The notes under the pieces were generated by a model. It was given only the letters and a program-made list of their open reading frames with translations, was not told the origin of the DNA and did no database searches. From Halorientalis pallida (GTDB lineage: Archaea > Halobacteriota > Halobacteria > Halobacteriales > Haloarculaceae), in contig NZ_RDFA01000001.1 of NCBI RefSeq assembly GCF_004118325.1, forward strand, positions 594,389 through 658,388: 64,000 bases of DNA. Reading direction: 5' to 3'. Positions 34,634 to 44,306 of the stretch are shown piece by piece; positions within the stretch are counted from its first letter, which is position 1, and each line of letters opens with the position of its first letter. Position numbers and translations under genes: made by a program.

Positions 34634-35544
34634 TGTTTCCCGGCGCGCGGGCCCACCGGGACTCCACCGCCGGAACGCGTTCCGGCGAACCCCCGGTCGC
34701 CGACGCTCCCGGGGACACCACTGGAACGGATTCCAGCGAGCCCCCGGTCGCCGACGCTCCCGGGGATCCCGCATACGTCGTCGTCGGCGCACCGCTCGAC
34801 GCCTCGACGACGTTCCAGCCCGGGACCCGGTTCGGCCCGCGCCGCGTTCGCCACTTCGCCGAATCTTTCGACGACTACGATCACCGCACGGACCAGCAGT
34901 TCACCGGCCTCGACGTGGCCGACCACGGCGACATCGGTCCGACCGACGACGTGAGCGAGTATCTGGACTTTCTCCGCGGCACGCTCGAAGACGTACGCGA
35001 TGACGGCGCGGTCCCGGTCACTATCGGCGGCGAACACACCGTCACCGTCGCTGGCGTCCGCGCCGTCGACCCGGACGTGTGCGTCTGTCTCGACGCCCAT
35101 CTCGACCTCCGGGAGTCCTACGCGAACAACCCGCTGAGTCACGCGACCGTCACCCACCACGCCCTGTCGGTGGCCGACGAGGCCATCGTGCTGGGCGCAC
35201 GTACCGGCAGCGAGACCGAGTGGGACCGCGCCAGCGAAGACGACGTGACGGTCGTCCCGCCCGGCGAGGTTGCCGACTGGGACCCCCCGGACGTCGTTCG
35301 GGAGGGCCGGACCTACCTGAGCGTGGACATCGACGCGGCCGACCCCGGGTTCGCGCCCGGAACCGGCACGCTCGAACCGTTCGGCCTCGAACCCCGCGAG
35401 ATGCACGAGGTGGTGCGGGCGGTCGCGCCCCACGCCGCCGGGTTCGACGTGGTGGAAGTCAACGACCGCGACGACGGGCAGGCGGCGACGCTGGCAGCCA
35501 AGTTGTTGCGCGCGTTCGTCTTCGCTCACGCCGCCGGCGAGTGA
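34633..35544 (+). CDS. speB: Agmatinase (ureohydrolase family)
   Basis: A 303-residue manganese enzyme that cleaves agmatine to putrescine and urea. Metal ligands are visible in TIGGEHTVTVAG, LDAHLDLRESY and SVDIDAADPGFAPGTGTLEP. It shares an operon with aIF5A, and in Haloferax agmatinase has been tied to aIF5A modification. The N-terminus is odd: before PAYVVVGAPLDASTTF there are about 45 extra residues containing a tandem repeat, SGEPPVADAPGDTTG then SSEPPVADAPGDPAY, encoded by a 51-base duplicated unit. The enzyme core is unaffected. Confidence 0.93.
   Translation: MFPGARAHRDSTAGTRSGEPPVADAPGDTTGTDSSEPPVADAPGDPAYVVVGAPLDASTTFQPGTRFGPRRVRHFAESFDDYDHRTDQQFTGLDVADHGDIGPTDDVSEYLDFLRGTLEDVRDDGAVPVTIGGEHTVTVAGVRAVDPDVCVCLDAHLDLRESYANNPLSHATVTHHALSVADEAIVLGARTGSETEWDRASEDDVTVVPPGEVADWDPPDVVREGRTYLSVDIDAADPGFAPGTGTLEPFGLEPREMHEVVRAVAPHAAGFDVVEVNDRDDGQAATLAAKLLRAFVFAHAAGE
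34672..34766 (+). repeat. In-frame tandem duplication in the agmatinase 5' region
   Basis: Two 44-base copies (34672-34715 and 34723-34766) with four mismatches, offset by 51 bases (17 codons). Both contain CCCCCGGTCGCCGACGCTCC and begin with GGAACG..TTCC, itself an inverted repeat. Confidence 0.9.
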
Positions 35545-35598
35545 CCGGCGGCGTCCCGGCACGTAGCTTTTAGACGGTGGCGCGAGTGGGTCCCGAGC

Positions 35599-36492
35599 AT
35601 GTCCGAATTCGCGTCGTGTTACTTCTGCGGCACCGCGCTTGACGCACAGATCGAGGCGTACCCGGTCGTTCCCGAGAGCGCGGGCGGTGGCGACCAGCCG
35701 ACGGTCGACCTCTGCCCGGTCTGTCGCCGGAAGCTCTCGAAAGTGCTGGACGTGGCCCTCTCGGCCGCCGAGGGTGCGGAGGCCGCCGCCACGCCGCTGG
35801 CCGCCGGCCCCGACCCGTCGCCACTGGAAGCAGACCACGAGGACCCGACGGCCGACCTGGAGAGCGAGGACGACGGGGACGAACCTGCCTACGCCGTCGA
35901 ACCCAGCGGCGAGGCGACGGCGGTGGAAGGGAACGAGGGTGAACGGAGCGAGCCCTCCAGGGAACCGAGCGGTGAACGGAGTGAACCGCGAGACAGCGAG
36001 GCCGAGGCGGACGCGGACGGCATCGGCACCGCGAACGACGGAGCCGAGAAAGAGGCCGCGGCAGACACGGACGAACCCGTGGCGGCCGAACCCGAAACCG
36101 AGGACGGGTCGGCGGAGACGACGAGCGACGGCGAGTCCACGAGTGCCGAGACGGCCGAGGCGGACGACGCAGTCGCCAACGGCGAGGTCCCCGGAACGGC
36201 GGCCGACGACGGAGCCGGAGGAGCCGACGAGGACGGCACCACCGAGACCGGCAGCCCGGGGCCGGCCGAGAGCGGGTCCGACCAGCCGTCGATCCTCTCG
36301 ACCCCCGCAGCGCAGAAGATCATCAAACTGCTGCAGAACCGCGAGTTCCCGATCGATCGGGAAGAGATCGAGGTTGTCGCCTCGAACGCGTACGAGATCC
36401 CCGCACAGGACTGTGACGACGTGATCGAGGCGCTGGTCAGCGAGGGCTACGTCGGCCAGCGCAAAGGGAAACTCGTTCGGCCCGAGGAGTGA
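35599..36492 (+). CDS. Zinc-finger / acidic linker / winged-helix protein
   Basis: A 297-residue protein in three parts. Residues 1-50 hold a four-cysteine zinc site (SCYFCGTALD, then DLCPVCRRKLSKVL). Residues 55-225 are a highly acidic Glu/Ala/Thr/Ser linker with repeats such as GERSEPSREPSGERSEP. Residues 228-297 form a helical DNA-binding-like domain (AAQKIIKLLQNREFPIDREE, DDVIEALVSEGYVGQRKGKL) similar to winged helices. It may be a transcription-related protein restricted to haloarchaea. It follows agmatinase by 54 bases on the same strand. No named family. Confidence 0.75.
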   Translation: MSEFASCYFCGTALDAQIEAYPVVPESAGGGDQPTVDLCPVCRRKLSKVLDVALSAAEGAEAAATPLAAGPDPSPLEADHEDPTADLESEDDGDEPAYAVEPSGEATAVEGNEGERSEPSREPSGERSEPRDSEAEADADGIGTANDGAEKEAAADTDEPVAAEPETEDGSAETTSDGESTSAETAEADDAVANGEVPGTAADDGAGGADEDGTTETGSPGPAESGSDQPSILSTPAAQKIIKLLQNREFPIDREEIEVVASNAYEIPAQDCDDVIEALVSEGYVGQRKGKLVRPEE

Positions 36493-36791
36493 GGCGGTCG
36501 GTGGGCGACCGGGTGCCCAACACTGTCGGATGATACGGCCCCAATTGTAACATATCCTTGATACGTGTGCGCTGCCGAATACGGAGAAGACACCGAGCAC
36601 AGGCGAGTCCATCCACTCGAGACCGAAAGACAGAGATCACCCAGCGTACAGGACCGCGACAGTGTGCGCGTTGGCACACTGTGTCTGGTCTTCCTGGACT
36701 CGTTCGATTGCGGTTTTGTCGATGTCGTGCCTCTCACTCTGCGGCTGGGCGATGGTAGTAGGCATCCGCAACGAGTGAGCGGCGTCGGCGG
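36493..36791. other. Spacer without a recognisable gene
   Basis: This gap between two convergent genes has lower GC than its neighbours in places (CAATTGTAACATATCC near 36542). I see no credible reading frame, RNA or repeat; the short open frames have no homology pattern I recognise. Confidence 0.6.
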
Positions 36792-37595
36792 TCACTCGCC
36801 GGCTGACTCCACGGTCGTGTCGGCGTTCGCCTCTAATGAGTTCACCATGTGCGTGGCGACCTCCTCCCAGGACTCCTGGCAGTCGTTCGTGTCGATGCCG
36901 TTGGCGAACGCCGTCGTGGCGCGCAGGTCGAACCGGTAGTACTGGGTCCCGCTGTCCGCCTCGTGGGGGAGGCCGAGAATATAGTAGGGTTCCCTGTTGT
37001 AGACACGGTTACGGGAGTCGCCAGTCGCCTCCGGTTCTGCTCTGATGACTGGCACCGATTCTCCGCCGAACTGGAGCGACCCGACCTGTTCGAGGCCACG
37101 ACCCTCACCTCGCTGGACGGCCGTCGGGGCGTCGGTCCCGTTCGTGTACTGGACCGCGAATATGTAGAAGGAATCGGCGTCACCGAGTTGCTTCTGGAGG
37201 CTCACCGAGTACTCCTCGCCGGCGATCCCGGTCCCGCCCACCGCGCTGCCGTCCCCGTTTATCGGGTACTCGAAGGTGGCGACGAACGGGGAGCCGGACT
37301 CGTCGTACCGCTCGTACTCGGTGTCGGTCAGGTCTGCACACAGCTGTTGCGCGCCGTCACTGCCGCCACCGTCGTCGTCGGCCGCGGTCGCCGTCTCGGT
37401 CGGGTCGGCATCACCATCCACGCCGGCCCCAGCGGCGGTGCTCGTCTCACCGCCGCTGGTGCTGCCTCCAGATCCCTCCTCGGTCCCATCGCCGCCATCG
37501 CTGTCACCACTACTCGAACAGCCCGCGAGGGTGCCCACAGAGGCGAGACTGGCCGTCGTTGCGAGTACGCGTCGTCGTGAGTACCGCGGTCCCAT
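36792..37595 (-). CDS. Tat-exported lipoprotein of a paralogous family
   Basis: A 267-residue protein from ATG 37595 (MGPRYSRRRVLATTASLASV); an upstream in-frame start would precede the signal and is rejected. RRRVLAT is the twin-arginine motif and TLAGC the lipobox near residue 25. A Ser/Gly/Asp/Thr-rich linker of about 65 residues leads to the mature domain: CADLTDTEYERYDESGSPFV, VATFEYPI, YSVSLQKQLGDADSFYIFAV, YRFDLRATTAFANGID and CQESWEEVATHMVNSL. The domain resembles that of the lipoprotein at 59962-60621. Surface role unknown. Confidence 0.8.
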   Translation of the reverse strand: MGPRYSRRRVLATTASLASVGTLAGCSSSGDSDGGDGTEEGSGGSTSGGETSTAAGAGVDGDADPTETATAADDDGGGSDGAQQLCADLTDTEYERYDESGSPFVATFEYPINGDGSAVGGTGIAGEEYSVSLQKQLGDADSFYIFAVQYTNGTDAPTAVQRGEGRGLEQVGSLQFGGESVPVIRAEPEATGDSRNRVYNREPYYILGLPHEADSGTQYYRFDLRATTAFANGIDTNDCQESWEEVATHMVNSLEANADTTVESAGE

Positions 37596-38147
37596 GCGTA
37601 ACCTTTCAAGAACTACATAATAAGCAATTCTCTCCAAGTCGCGGATTCGATAACGAGTCACGGCGACATCGACGGTCGCTCACATACCTGTCGTTACTGC
37701 CAGTGGGTACGGCTGCAGTGGGTCGTGAAGCGGTGGGACAGTACAGTCATCAGTTCCCTCGACAACTGGGATCAGATGTCGAAGTGTACAGGCCCCGTGG
37801 AATGGATCGGGCCGAGTCGGCCGCTTCGATAAGAGCGAGTGGCAGCGAGCCGTCCGTTCATTGGGCGTCGGTCGCGATGAACCCGGAGAAGCCGACCGGA
37901 AACAGTCAGAGAATACCGAGCACCGCGTTCGGAACGGCATCCTACTGGACAGGGCTGAACACGGACGGCACTGACCCGTCGCCTTCTCTAGAGGTGTCAC
38001 AGGCGAGTCAGGTTCGGACGACGACGCGATCACGTTTTCTCGCCGGTGGCCGACTCGCGCACTGTATGCAGCACGCCTGCTGGGATCGCATCGGTGATCG
38101 AGCGTCGTCGGCTGCGTGAAATCACACGACCTCGGAACGAAGAGCGG
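37596..38147. other. Spacer without a recognisable gene
   Basis: About 550 bases between a divergent lipoprotein start and the end of the large surface-protein gene. Open frames of up to 186 codons cross it, but they are Ser/Arg/Pro-rich and irregular, and no family pattern appears. An AT-rich part at 37600-37650 probably holds the lipoprotein promoter (TATTATGTAG read on the minus strand). Confidence 0.55.
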
Positions 38148-41100
38148 TCAGCGCCGGCGGGAGAGAAGGAACGCCGTGAGCAGTAGCGCGAGCGTGGCGA
38201 AGTTAGCCGTGAAGCCCGGACCGCTGGCTCCCGTGGTGCCGACTGGCGTGTCGGTCGTAGCCGCAGTCGTCGAGTCGGGGGACGGGGTCGCGCGTTCGAC
38301 CGTTGGCGGGTCCGAGAGATCGGCGGTACCCACCGCGAACACCGAGAGGCCCGGCGAGGCGACATCGTAGACGTACGCCGTCGAGGTCGCCTTGACGACC
38401 GTGGTCGGGAGCGGCGTCGGGACGCCATCGACGTACCGGTAGACGGTCACGTCCGTCGGCTGGACACCGGAGCTGGAGGAGTCCGCGCGGTCGACGCGGA
38501 ACCTGAATGTCACGTTTTCGATCGCGGTGTCGGGGACGGAGTGATCGACGGTGAAGTAGCCGAAGGCGGTGCCCCCGGGCGCAAGCGGGAGCGGGTCCGT
38601 TCCGTCCGGCGGAGATCCGTTCCCGGCCACGTTCACGGTGTAGTTCGAGTCATCGGTCCGCAACAGCACGCTCTGCATCGTCGTCCCGTTCGTCGACGCG
38701 ACGCCGTCGTCCCCACCGAGCAGGACCGGCTCACCCGACCCCGAATTCGAGATGCGGGCGCTGAACCCGTCGGGGGACCGGGCCTGCTGGGCGACGGAGC
38801 CACTGACCTCGATAGTGTAGGTCGCCGTCGAGTTGTGCACCACGCCGTTGCGGGTGTCGCTGGTCGAATTCGCCCGGTAGTCGTAGGTGCCGTCGACGAT
38901 AGGTGCGGTCAGCGTCTCCGTCTTCGACCGGAGTTCGCCGGGCGCGATCTCGTGGCCCGCGCCGAACATCGTGGTGCGGGTCGCCGGGTCGTCGACGTCG
39001 TAGTCACGGTAGACCCGGTCGTCGCCGTTCCACAGTTCGTAGTGGACCGCAACGGTCTCGTCCGGGTCGACGGTGACCGTGTCCTCGCGGTCCGGGAACG
39101 TACAGCTGTCCGCGTCGGTCGGGTCCCGGCAGGTCGAGAGCGGCTGGACCCACACGTCGAGCAGCATCCCCGCCTCGCGGAGCGTCTGGAAGTTGTGCCG
39201 GTCGTGGCTTCCGACCGCGTTCCGCATCGCCGTCGCGTTCGCCCAGCGACGCCGGTCCAGATACCAAGCCTGGGCGTACTCGCCGGTCGGGTCGTCGAAG
39301 CGGAGGCGCGTCTCGACCGTCGACTCGCCCAGGGGTGCCGGCACGTCGAAGGTGTAGTAGCCGACGTCGTCCGTCGTAGTCGTCGCGAACTCGGTCGAGG
39401 GACCGGGGCCGTCCTTGCGGTAGAGCGTCACGTCGATGTCCTCGAGGCCGTCGTGGCTTTCGTTGAACACGACGCCGGAGACCCGTGCGGTCGGCGCGGG
39501 CTCGAGTCGGGTCCCGTAGAGCGGGACGAAGTCACCGAGAGCGACGGTCGTCACCTCGGCCGTACTCCGGGTCGACTCGTTGAACTCCCACTCTTCGAGG
39601 TACTGTCCGGTCTCGTCGCGGTACCGGATCTTCACCGAGACGGTCTGCTCGCCGTTCGGGGGACGGACGTGCGTCTCCCAGTAGCCGTTCGCGTCGGTTC
39701 TGCGGTTCGTCCACTCCCGGAAGGTTCCGGTGCCGTCGTCGCGGTAGACCGTGACCTGAATGCCTTCGAGCGCACTCGTCTCGTTGAGCACGGTGCCGCC
39801 GTACCCGGCAGCCACGGCGTCCCACTCGGGCATCGTGACCCGGACGTTCGGCAGGTCCCACCCGGCGAGCGCGTCGATCGATTCCGCATCGCGCAGCGTG
39901 CTCGCGTTCCGCCAGTAGACGGTCGCGTACTCGTCGTCCGGGTCGTCGAACCGCACCCTCAGGTCGACCGACGTCTCGCCGTCGGGGACCGCGACGGTGG
40001 TGTCGTAGCGACCGGACCCGTCGGTGTACGTCACCGACTGGCCGAGCGCCTTGTACCGTCCGTTGTCGAGCCGGCGGTAGACCCACACCCTGATATCCTC
40101 CAAGGCGTCGCCGTCGACGCTCCGGACCGTCCCTGCGACGGTGACCGTGTTCTCCGCCATCGTCGTGTCGAGGCCGATGCGGCTCCTGCCTTCCCGAACG
40201 GTGAGCGTCTCGGCTCTGTCTTCCGTCCGCGCGTCGTACCACCGCTGTGCGTACGTCCAGTTCCAGTCGGTGAACCGGAGGCGAGCGGTCACGCTGTCCT
40301 CGCCGTCCGGCGGTTCGACCGCGACCTCGTACCGGCCGTTCGCGTCGGTGTCGTCGCTCGCGACGCCGACGAAGGCCCCGTTGCCGCCGTCGCGGAAGCC
40401 ACTTACTGTGATGCCCTCGATCGGGTCGCCGTTCTCGTCGGTCACCCGACCGGAGAACGTGACTGGGTCGGGTTCCGAGTCCGAACTGCTGCCGCCGCTC
40501 GGCCCACCACCGGACCCACCGGAGGACGCCTCGGTCAGCGCCGTCCCGAGGAGTGTCGTCCGGACGCCGCGGGTCAGCGTGACCGTCGTCGCCCCGTCGC
40601 GGTCGGCGTCGTCGTGCCACGCTGTCTCGTAGTCGCCGGACGGGTCGCCGAAGCGGACCTGTACCGCGACCGTGTCGTCGGCCGCGGCCGACGGTTCGAC
40701 GGCCACGTCGAAGTCACCGCTCGAATCGGTCGTGGCGGTGCCGTACTGGGCAAACTGACCGTTGCCGTCGTCACGAAAGACGCTCACCTCGATCCCCGAG
40801 AGCGCGTTCCCGTCGGCGTCCCTGACCGTACCGCCGACGTAGCCGTAGCGCTGTTCGAGCACGCCGTCGGCCGTCTCCGTCCCCCCGCTGGCGACTGAGA
40901 GACGCGTCGCCGAACCTCGGGCCGTCGTGTTCTCGTACCACTCGGTCCGGTAGTCGCTGTTGGGGTCGCTGAACTGTATCTCGACCGTCGCCGACGACTC
41001 CCCGGCCGGTGGCAACACCTCGGCGCTGTAGTCGCCGATCGCGTCCGTCGTGACGGTATCGTACGCCGAGAACGTCCCGGCCCCGTCGTCGCGGTAGACG

Positions 41101-42791
41101 ACCACCTCGACGCCCGAGAGCGCGTCGCCGGAAGCGTTCGTGACCGTGCCCCGGACGACGGCCGGCGGCGTCTCGGCGAGCTGTGCGTCGAGGGTACTCT
41201 CGATCGCGCCAGCGCTGACGGTCACGGTCTTCGCCGTCGCCTTCGAGCCGGCGTCGTCGTACCACTCGCTCTGGTAACTGGCCGACCCCGCCGCGAACTC
41301 GAGTTTCAGGTCCGCCGAACCGCCCGACGCGTCGAGACCGTCGACGCTGTAGGTACCGTCGGACTTGGTCGTCCCCGTCGCGGCCTGGACGAACGAGGAG
41401 CCGTCGTCCCGGTAGACGGTCACGTCGATCCCCGACAGCGGGTTCGCCGAGGTGTCCGTGAGCGTTCCCTGGACGCCTGCGGTCGTCGGCGCGCCGGGGT
41501 CGGACGTGAGCGGGGCCGTACAGTCGACGTTTCCGACACACTGCCCCGAGGCCGGGCCAGAGGATTGGCCCCACCAGTTCTCCGTGGCGTCGCCGGTAAC
41601 GTCGGCGTTCGTCGCGTCGATACCAGCTTCGGTGTTCCCAGTGATCGCAGAGCCGTTGACGACCCACGCCCCCGTGGTATCCTGCGCGTAGATTCCCACC
41701 TGCGCGAGCGTCGTGGACGTGCCACCGTTATCTTCGATTGTCGAGTCCTCGATGCGCCAGTTACCGGCTGTGCCGGACGTCACGACACCGACCTTGCTGT
41801 TGTTCCGGGCGGTGAGGTTCCGGACGCGGAAGTCGTCGGGTGCGTTCGGGGCGTACAGCCCGTAATCGAAGTTCCGGCTCACCTCGCTGTCGCGGACGTT
41901 CCAGTTGCCCGCCATCCCGCCGCCGTTCCCGATACCGAAGTCGCTGTTGTCCGAGGCCGTCGTGTTGTGGATGGTCCAGTCGCCACCGTTGCCTCCCGCG
42001 ACGTCGATTCCGTTGAAACTGTTCGCCGACGCGTTGTGGTGGCCGATGATCCACGCGCCGCTCGTTCCCGACGCATAGAGCCCGGTATTTCGGTTGTCGC
42101 TCGTGGTCGATTCCAGCAGTTCCCAACTACCGCTGGTCGAAGACACGCGGATGCCGTACCCGTCGTTCGCGGACGCGTTGCTTTCGAGGAGACGCCAGGC
42201 AACCGTCCCGCTGGCGAACCCCCCAATCTCGATACCATCGTCGCCGTTCGCGGTGGCCTCGACGTTTCGCAGCGTCCATCCAGTCCCCGTGGCCGCACCG
42301 ATGTCGAGGCCGTCCTCGGCGTTGTCCGTGCTGACCAGATCCCGGATCGTCCAGCCGCCGGTGATGCCCGTCTCGCCGTCGTCGTCGTAGCTCTCGCCGG
42401 CCGAGGCCCCGACGGTGACGCCATCGGTATACCCCGTCAGTGTGAATCCATCGATGGTGAGCCCCGCCGTGAGACTCGGGTCGACGGTGAGACCGACCGC
42501 ATCCCCAGTAATCTTGGTCCCATCCAGCGTCGCCCCGTTCGGCGCGACTAGCGTGATGTCCGTGTCGACGGTGACCTGTTCCGTGTAGGTCCCCGGCCGG
42601 ACTTCGACGGTGTCGCCGGCGGTCGCCGCGTCGACGCCGGCCTGGATCGTCCGGTGATCCCCGGTCCCGTCGGCGGCGACTACGATGGTCGTGTTGCCCG
42701 CTGCGCTGGCGACCCCAGCCACCACAACGAACGGGGCGAACCCCGAGACGACCACCAGCACGACCGCGACGAGCGCGCCTACCTCACGCAT
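38148..42791 (-). CDS. Giant surface protein: parallel beta-helix, seven repeated modules, PGF-type anchor
   Basis: A 1547-residue exported protein. Residues 1-31 are a signal peptide (VVLVVVSGFAPFVVV...VASAAG). Residues 35-435 form a right-handed beta-helix of NosD/pectate-lyase type with rungs such as NGDDGIEIGGFASG and NRNTGLYASGTSG. From about 440 to 1215 seven carboxypeptidase-regulatory-like modules of 103-127 residues follow, each with GxVxxxxGxxLxGIxVxVYRDDG and ending in a WY-rich strand. Residues 1370-1490 match the PGF-pre-PGF domain (TVYRYVDGVPTPLPTTVV). The C-terminus GPGFTANFATLALLLTAF plus RRR is a PGF-CTERM-like archaeosortase signal. Probable S-layer-attached adhesin or carbohydrate-binding protein. 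Confidence 0.88.
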   Translation of the reverse strand: MREVGALVAVVLVVVSGFAPFVVVAGVASAAGNTTIVVAADGTGDHRTIQAGVDAATAGDTVEVRPGTYTEQVTVDTDITLVAPNGATLDGTKITGDAVGLTVDPSLTAGLTIDGFTLTGYTDGVTVGASAGESYDDDGETGITGGWTIRDLVSTDNAEDGLDIGAATGTGWTLRNVEATANGDDGIEIGGFASGTVAWRLLESNASANDGYGIRVSSTSGSWELLESTTSDNRNTGLYASGTSGAWIIGHHNASANSFNGIDVAGGNGGDWTIHNTTASDNSDFGIGNGGGMAGNWNVRDSEVSRNFDYGLYAPNAPDDFRVRNLTARNNSKVGVVTSGTAGNWRIEDSTIEDNGGTSTTLAQVGIYAQDTTGAWVVNGSAITGNTEAGIDATNADVTGDATENWWGQSSGPASGQCVGNVDCTAPLTSDPGAPTTAGVQGTLTDTSANPLSGIDVTVYRDDGSSFVQAATGTTKSDGTYSVDGLDASGGSADLKLEFAAGSASYQSEWYDDAGSKATAKTVTVSAGAIESTLDAQLAETPPAVVRGTVTNASGDALSGVEVVVYRDDGAGTFSAYDTVTTDAIGDYSAEVLPPAGESSATVEIQFSDPNSDYRTEWYENTTARGSATRLSVASGGTETADGVLEQRYGYVGGTVRDADGNALSGIEVSVFRDDGNGQFAQYGTATTDSSGDFDVAVEPSAAADDTVAVQVRFGDPSGDYETAWHDDADRDGATTVTLTRGVRTTLLGTALTEASSGGSGGGPSGGSSSDSEPDPVTFSGRVTDENGDPIEGITVSGFRDGGNGAFVGVASDDTDANGRYEVAVEPPDGEDSVTARLRFTDWNWTYAQRWYDARTEDRAETLTVREGRSRIGLDTTMAENTVTVAGTVRSVDGDALEDIRVWVYRRLDNGRYKALGQSVTYTDGSGRYDTTVAVPDGETSVDLRVRFDDPDDEYATVYWRNASTLRDAESIDALAGWDLPNVRVTMPEWDAVAAGYGGTVLNETSALEGIQVTVYRDDGTGTFREWTNRRTDANGYWETHVRPPNGEQTVSVKIRYRDETGQYLEEWEFNESTRSTAEVTTVALGDFVPLYGTRLEPAPTARVSGVVFNESHDGLEDIDVTLYRKDGPGPSTEFATTTTDDVGYYTFDVPAPLGESTVETRLRFDDPTGEYAQAWYLDRRRWANATAMRNAVGSHDRHNFQTLREAGMLLDVWVQPLSTCRDPTDADSCTFPDREDTVTVDPDETVAVHYELWNGDDRVYRDYDVDDPATRTTMFGAGHEIAPGELRSKTETLTAPIVDGTYDYRANSTSDTRNGVVHNSTATYTIEVSGSVAQQARSPDGFSARISNSGSGEPVLLGGDDGVASTNGTTMQSVLLRTDDSNYTVNVAGNGSPPDGTDPLPLAPGGTAFGYFTVDHSVPDTAIENVTFRFRVDRADSSSSGVQPTDVTVYRYVDGVPTPLPTTVVKATSTAYVYDVASPGLSVFAVGTADLSDPPTVERATPSPDSTTAATTDTPVGTTGASGPGFTANFATLALLLTAFLLSRRR

Positions 42792-43404
42792 CCAGTCGCT
42801 CCGAGGTTGGAGACGCTCGCCGAGACCGGCGTCCGTTCGACCGCACTGCTACCCCGCCTGCCCCACGGCGAAAGCAGGTCCACTGCCTACACCCTTGCCC
42901 GTGCATGTTGCTACTGACAAGCACAACCATATCAATATTTCTATCAAACATTGAGTGCCACTCTAGTGCTTACGAATGACTCTAAGGCATTTTCGCGCAA
43001 ACGATACTCACTTTTCCTATACTATCGACTCGGCTCACTGGGTCTCCAATATCCCGATGCCTGGGAATGCTCACGCGTCAGAGCAGGGGGATGCCGACGC
43101 GTTTCTCTCAGCAGCGGGGGAAGACGCTCGCAGTGATAGCCGTGCCCTCGACGCCACTCCCGCCGGGCACCGCATCGAACAGACCGCAGTGGTCGTCGAA
43201 TCGCACCGTGTGTGAACTCCGCGTCGTCTTACACGCCGGATCGATACAGACTCTACAGCTACCGCCGTGATTCCCCGTCAGACGACGGCTGGCGAGCGAC
43301 CGATTCGCCCCCTGTGTTCGGCAGAATCCTCGACACCGATCACCGCTCGATCAGTTGCTCGGGGCCAACGTAACCACTACCACCCGGGGACGAGAAGGGG
43401 GGCC
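42792..43404. other. Spacer; divergent promoter region, no recognisable gene
   Basis: About 610 bases between the divergent surface-protein and Nif3-like genes. The part 42915-43020 is markedly AT-rich (ATATCAATATTTCTATCAA) and probably contains the promoter for the surface protein. Short open frames are present but have no convincing protein character. Confidence 0.55.
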
Positions 43405-44172
43405 ATGAACTGTTCCGAGTTCTGCGCGCGACTGGACGAGGAGTTGCGGACCGACGCGTACGCCGACCTCGACGCCAGCCCGAACGGGTTGCAGGTGGGG
43501 CCCGACGAGGGGGAGATCGACCACGTCGCCGTCGCCGTCGACGCCGCGGCGGCGACCGCCCAGGCGGCCGTCGAGGCGGGCGCTGACATCCTCGTGACCC
43601 ACCACGGCTACGTCTTCGGAAGCGTCGAACGGGTGACGGGGCGACTCCACGACCGTCTCGAACCCCACTACGAACACGACCTGCCGCTGTACGTCTCCCA
43701 CCTCCCGCTGGACGGCCACCAGGAACTGGGCAACGCCGCCGGCGTCGCGGATCTCCTCGACCTCGAGGACCGCGAACCGTTCGGTGAGATGGGGCCGGAG
43801 TACGTCGGGCAGCGCGGGACCGCGGCCGACCCGTTCACCACCGAGGAACTGCGCGACCTGCTCGCCGCCGAACTCGATCACGGCGGGCAGGGCGTCCAGG
43901 TGCTGGACTTCGGCCCCGACGAGATCGAGGACGTGGCCATCGTCACCGGCAGCGGCGTCGACTGGCTCGACGAGGCGGTCGAGGCAGGCGCGGACGCCCT
44001 CGTCACCGGCGAGGGCAAACAGCAGGTCTACCACGACGCCCGCGAGGCCGGAGTCACCGTCGTGCTGGGGGGCCACTACGGCACGGAGACCTTCGGCGTC
44101 CGAAATCTGTCGGATCTGTCCGAGTCGTGGGGGCTGGAGACGACGTTCGTCGACCACCCGACCGGGCTGTGA
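43405..44172 (+). CDS. Nif3-like dinuclear metal-centre protein
   Basis: A 255-residue protein of the Nif3/YbgI family, which forms hexamers with a dinuclear metal site. ATG 43405 (MNCSEFCARLDEELRTDAYA) is chosen; the open frame upstream to 43267 is not conserved-looking. Landmarks: DASPNGLQVGPDEGE, AGADILVTHHGYVFG (metal histidines), LPLYVSHLPLDGHQELGN, VTGSGVDWLDEAVEAGADA, TGEGKQQVYHDARE and VLGGHYGTETFGVRNL. The Nif3 GGHYxTE block is exact. Biochemical role still unclear; GTP cyclohydrolase I type 2 labels are not well supported. Confidence 0.93.
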   Translation: MNCSEFCARLDEELRTDAYADLDASPNGLQVGPDEGEIDHVAVAVDAAAATAQAAVEAGADILVTHHGYVFGSVERVTGRLHDRLEPHYEHDLPLYVSHLPLDGHQELGNAAGVADLLDLEDREPFGEMGPEYVGQRGTAADPFTTEELRDLLAAELDHGGQGVQVLDFGPDEIEDVAIVTGSGVDWLDEAVEAGADALVTGEGKQQVYHDAREAGVTVVLGGHYGTETFGVRNLSDLSESWGLETTFVDHPTGL

Positions 44173-44306
44173 GCAGAGTTAGCGGGTGGGCGTGCCGGCG
44201 CTCTGAGTCCGGTGACGGGCGGAGATCGAATGCACCGCAGATCCGTCCACCGTTACATCGCGACCGAGTAGGAAGGTTGAGGGTGACGACAGGAGAGTAA
44301 ACACCC

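Noticed and set aside
37596-38147. Possible protein genes of 117-186 codons in the spacer
   Set aside because: Both strands give Ser/Arg/Pro-rich frames with no start context, motifs or plausible fold.
38541-40898. Long plus-strand open frame of 785 codons opposite the surface-protein gene
   Set aside because: It is Arg/Val/Asp-rich antisense shadow of a well-supported protein with signal peptide, modules and anchor; high GC leaves such frames open.
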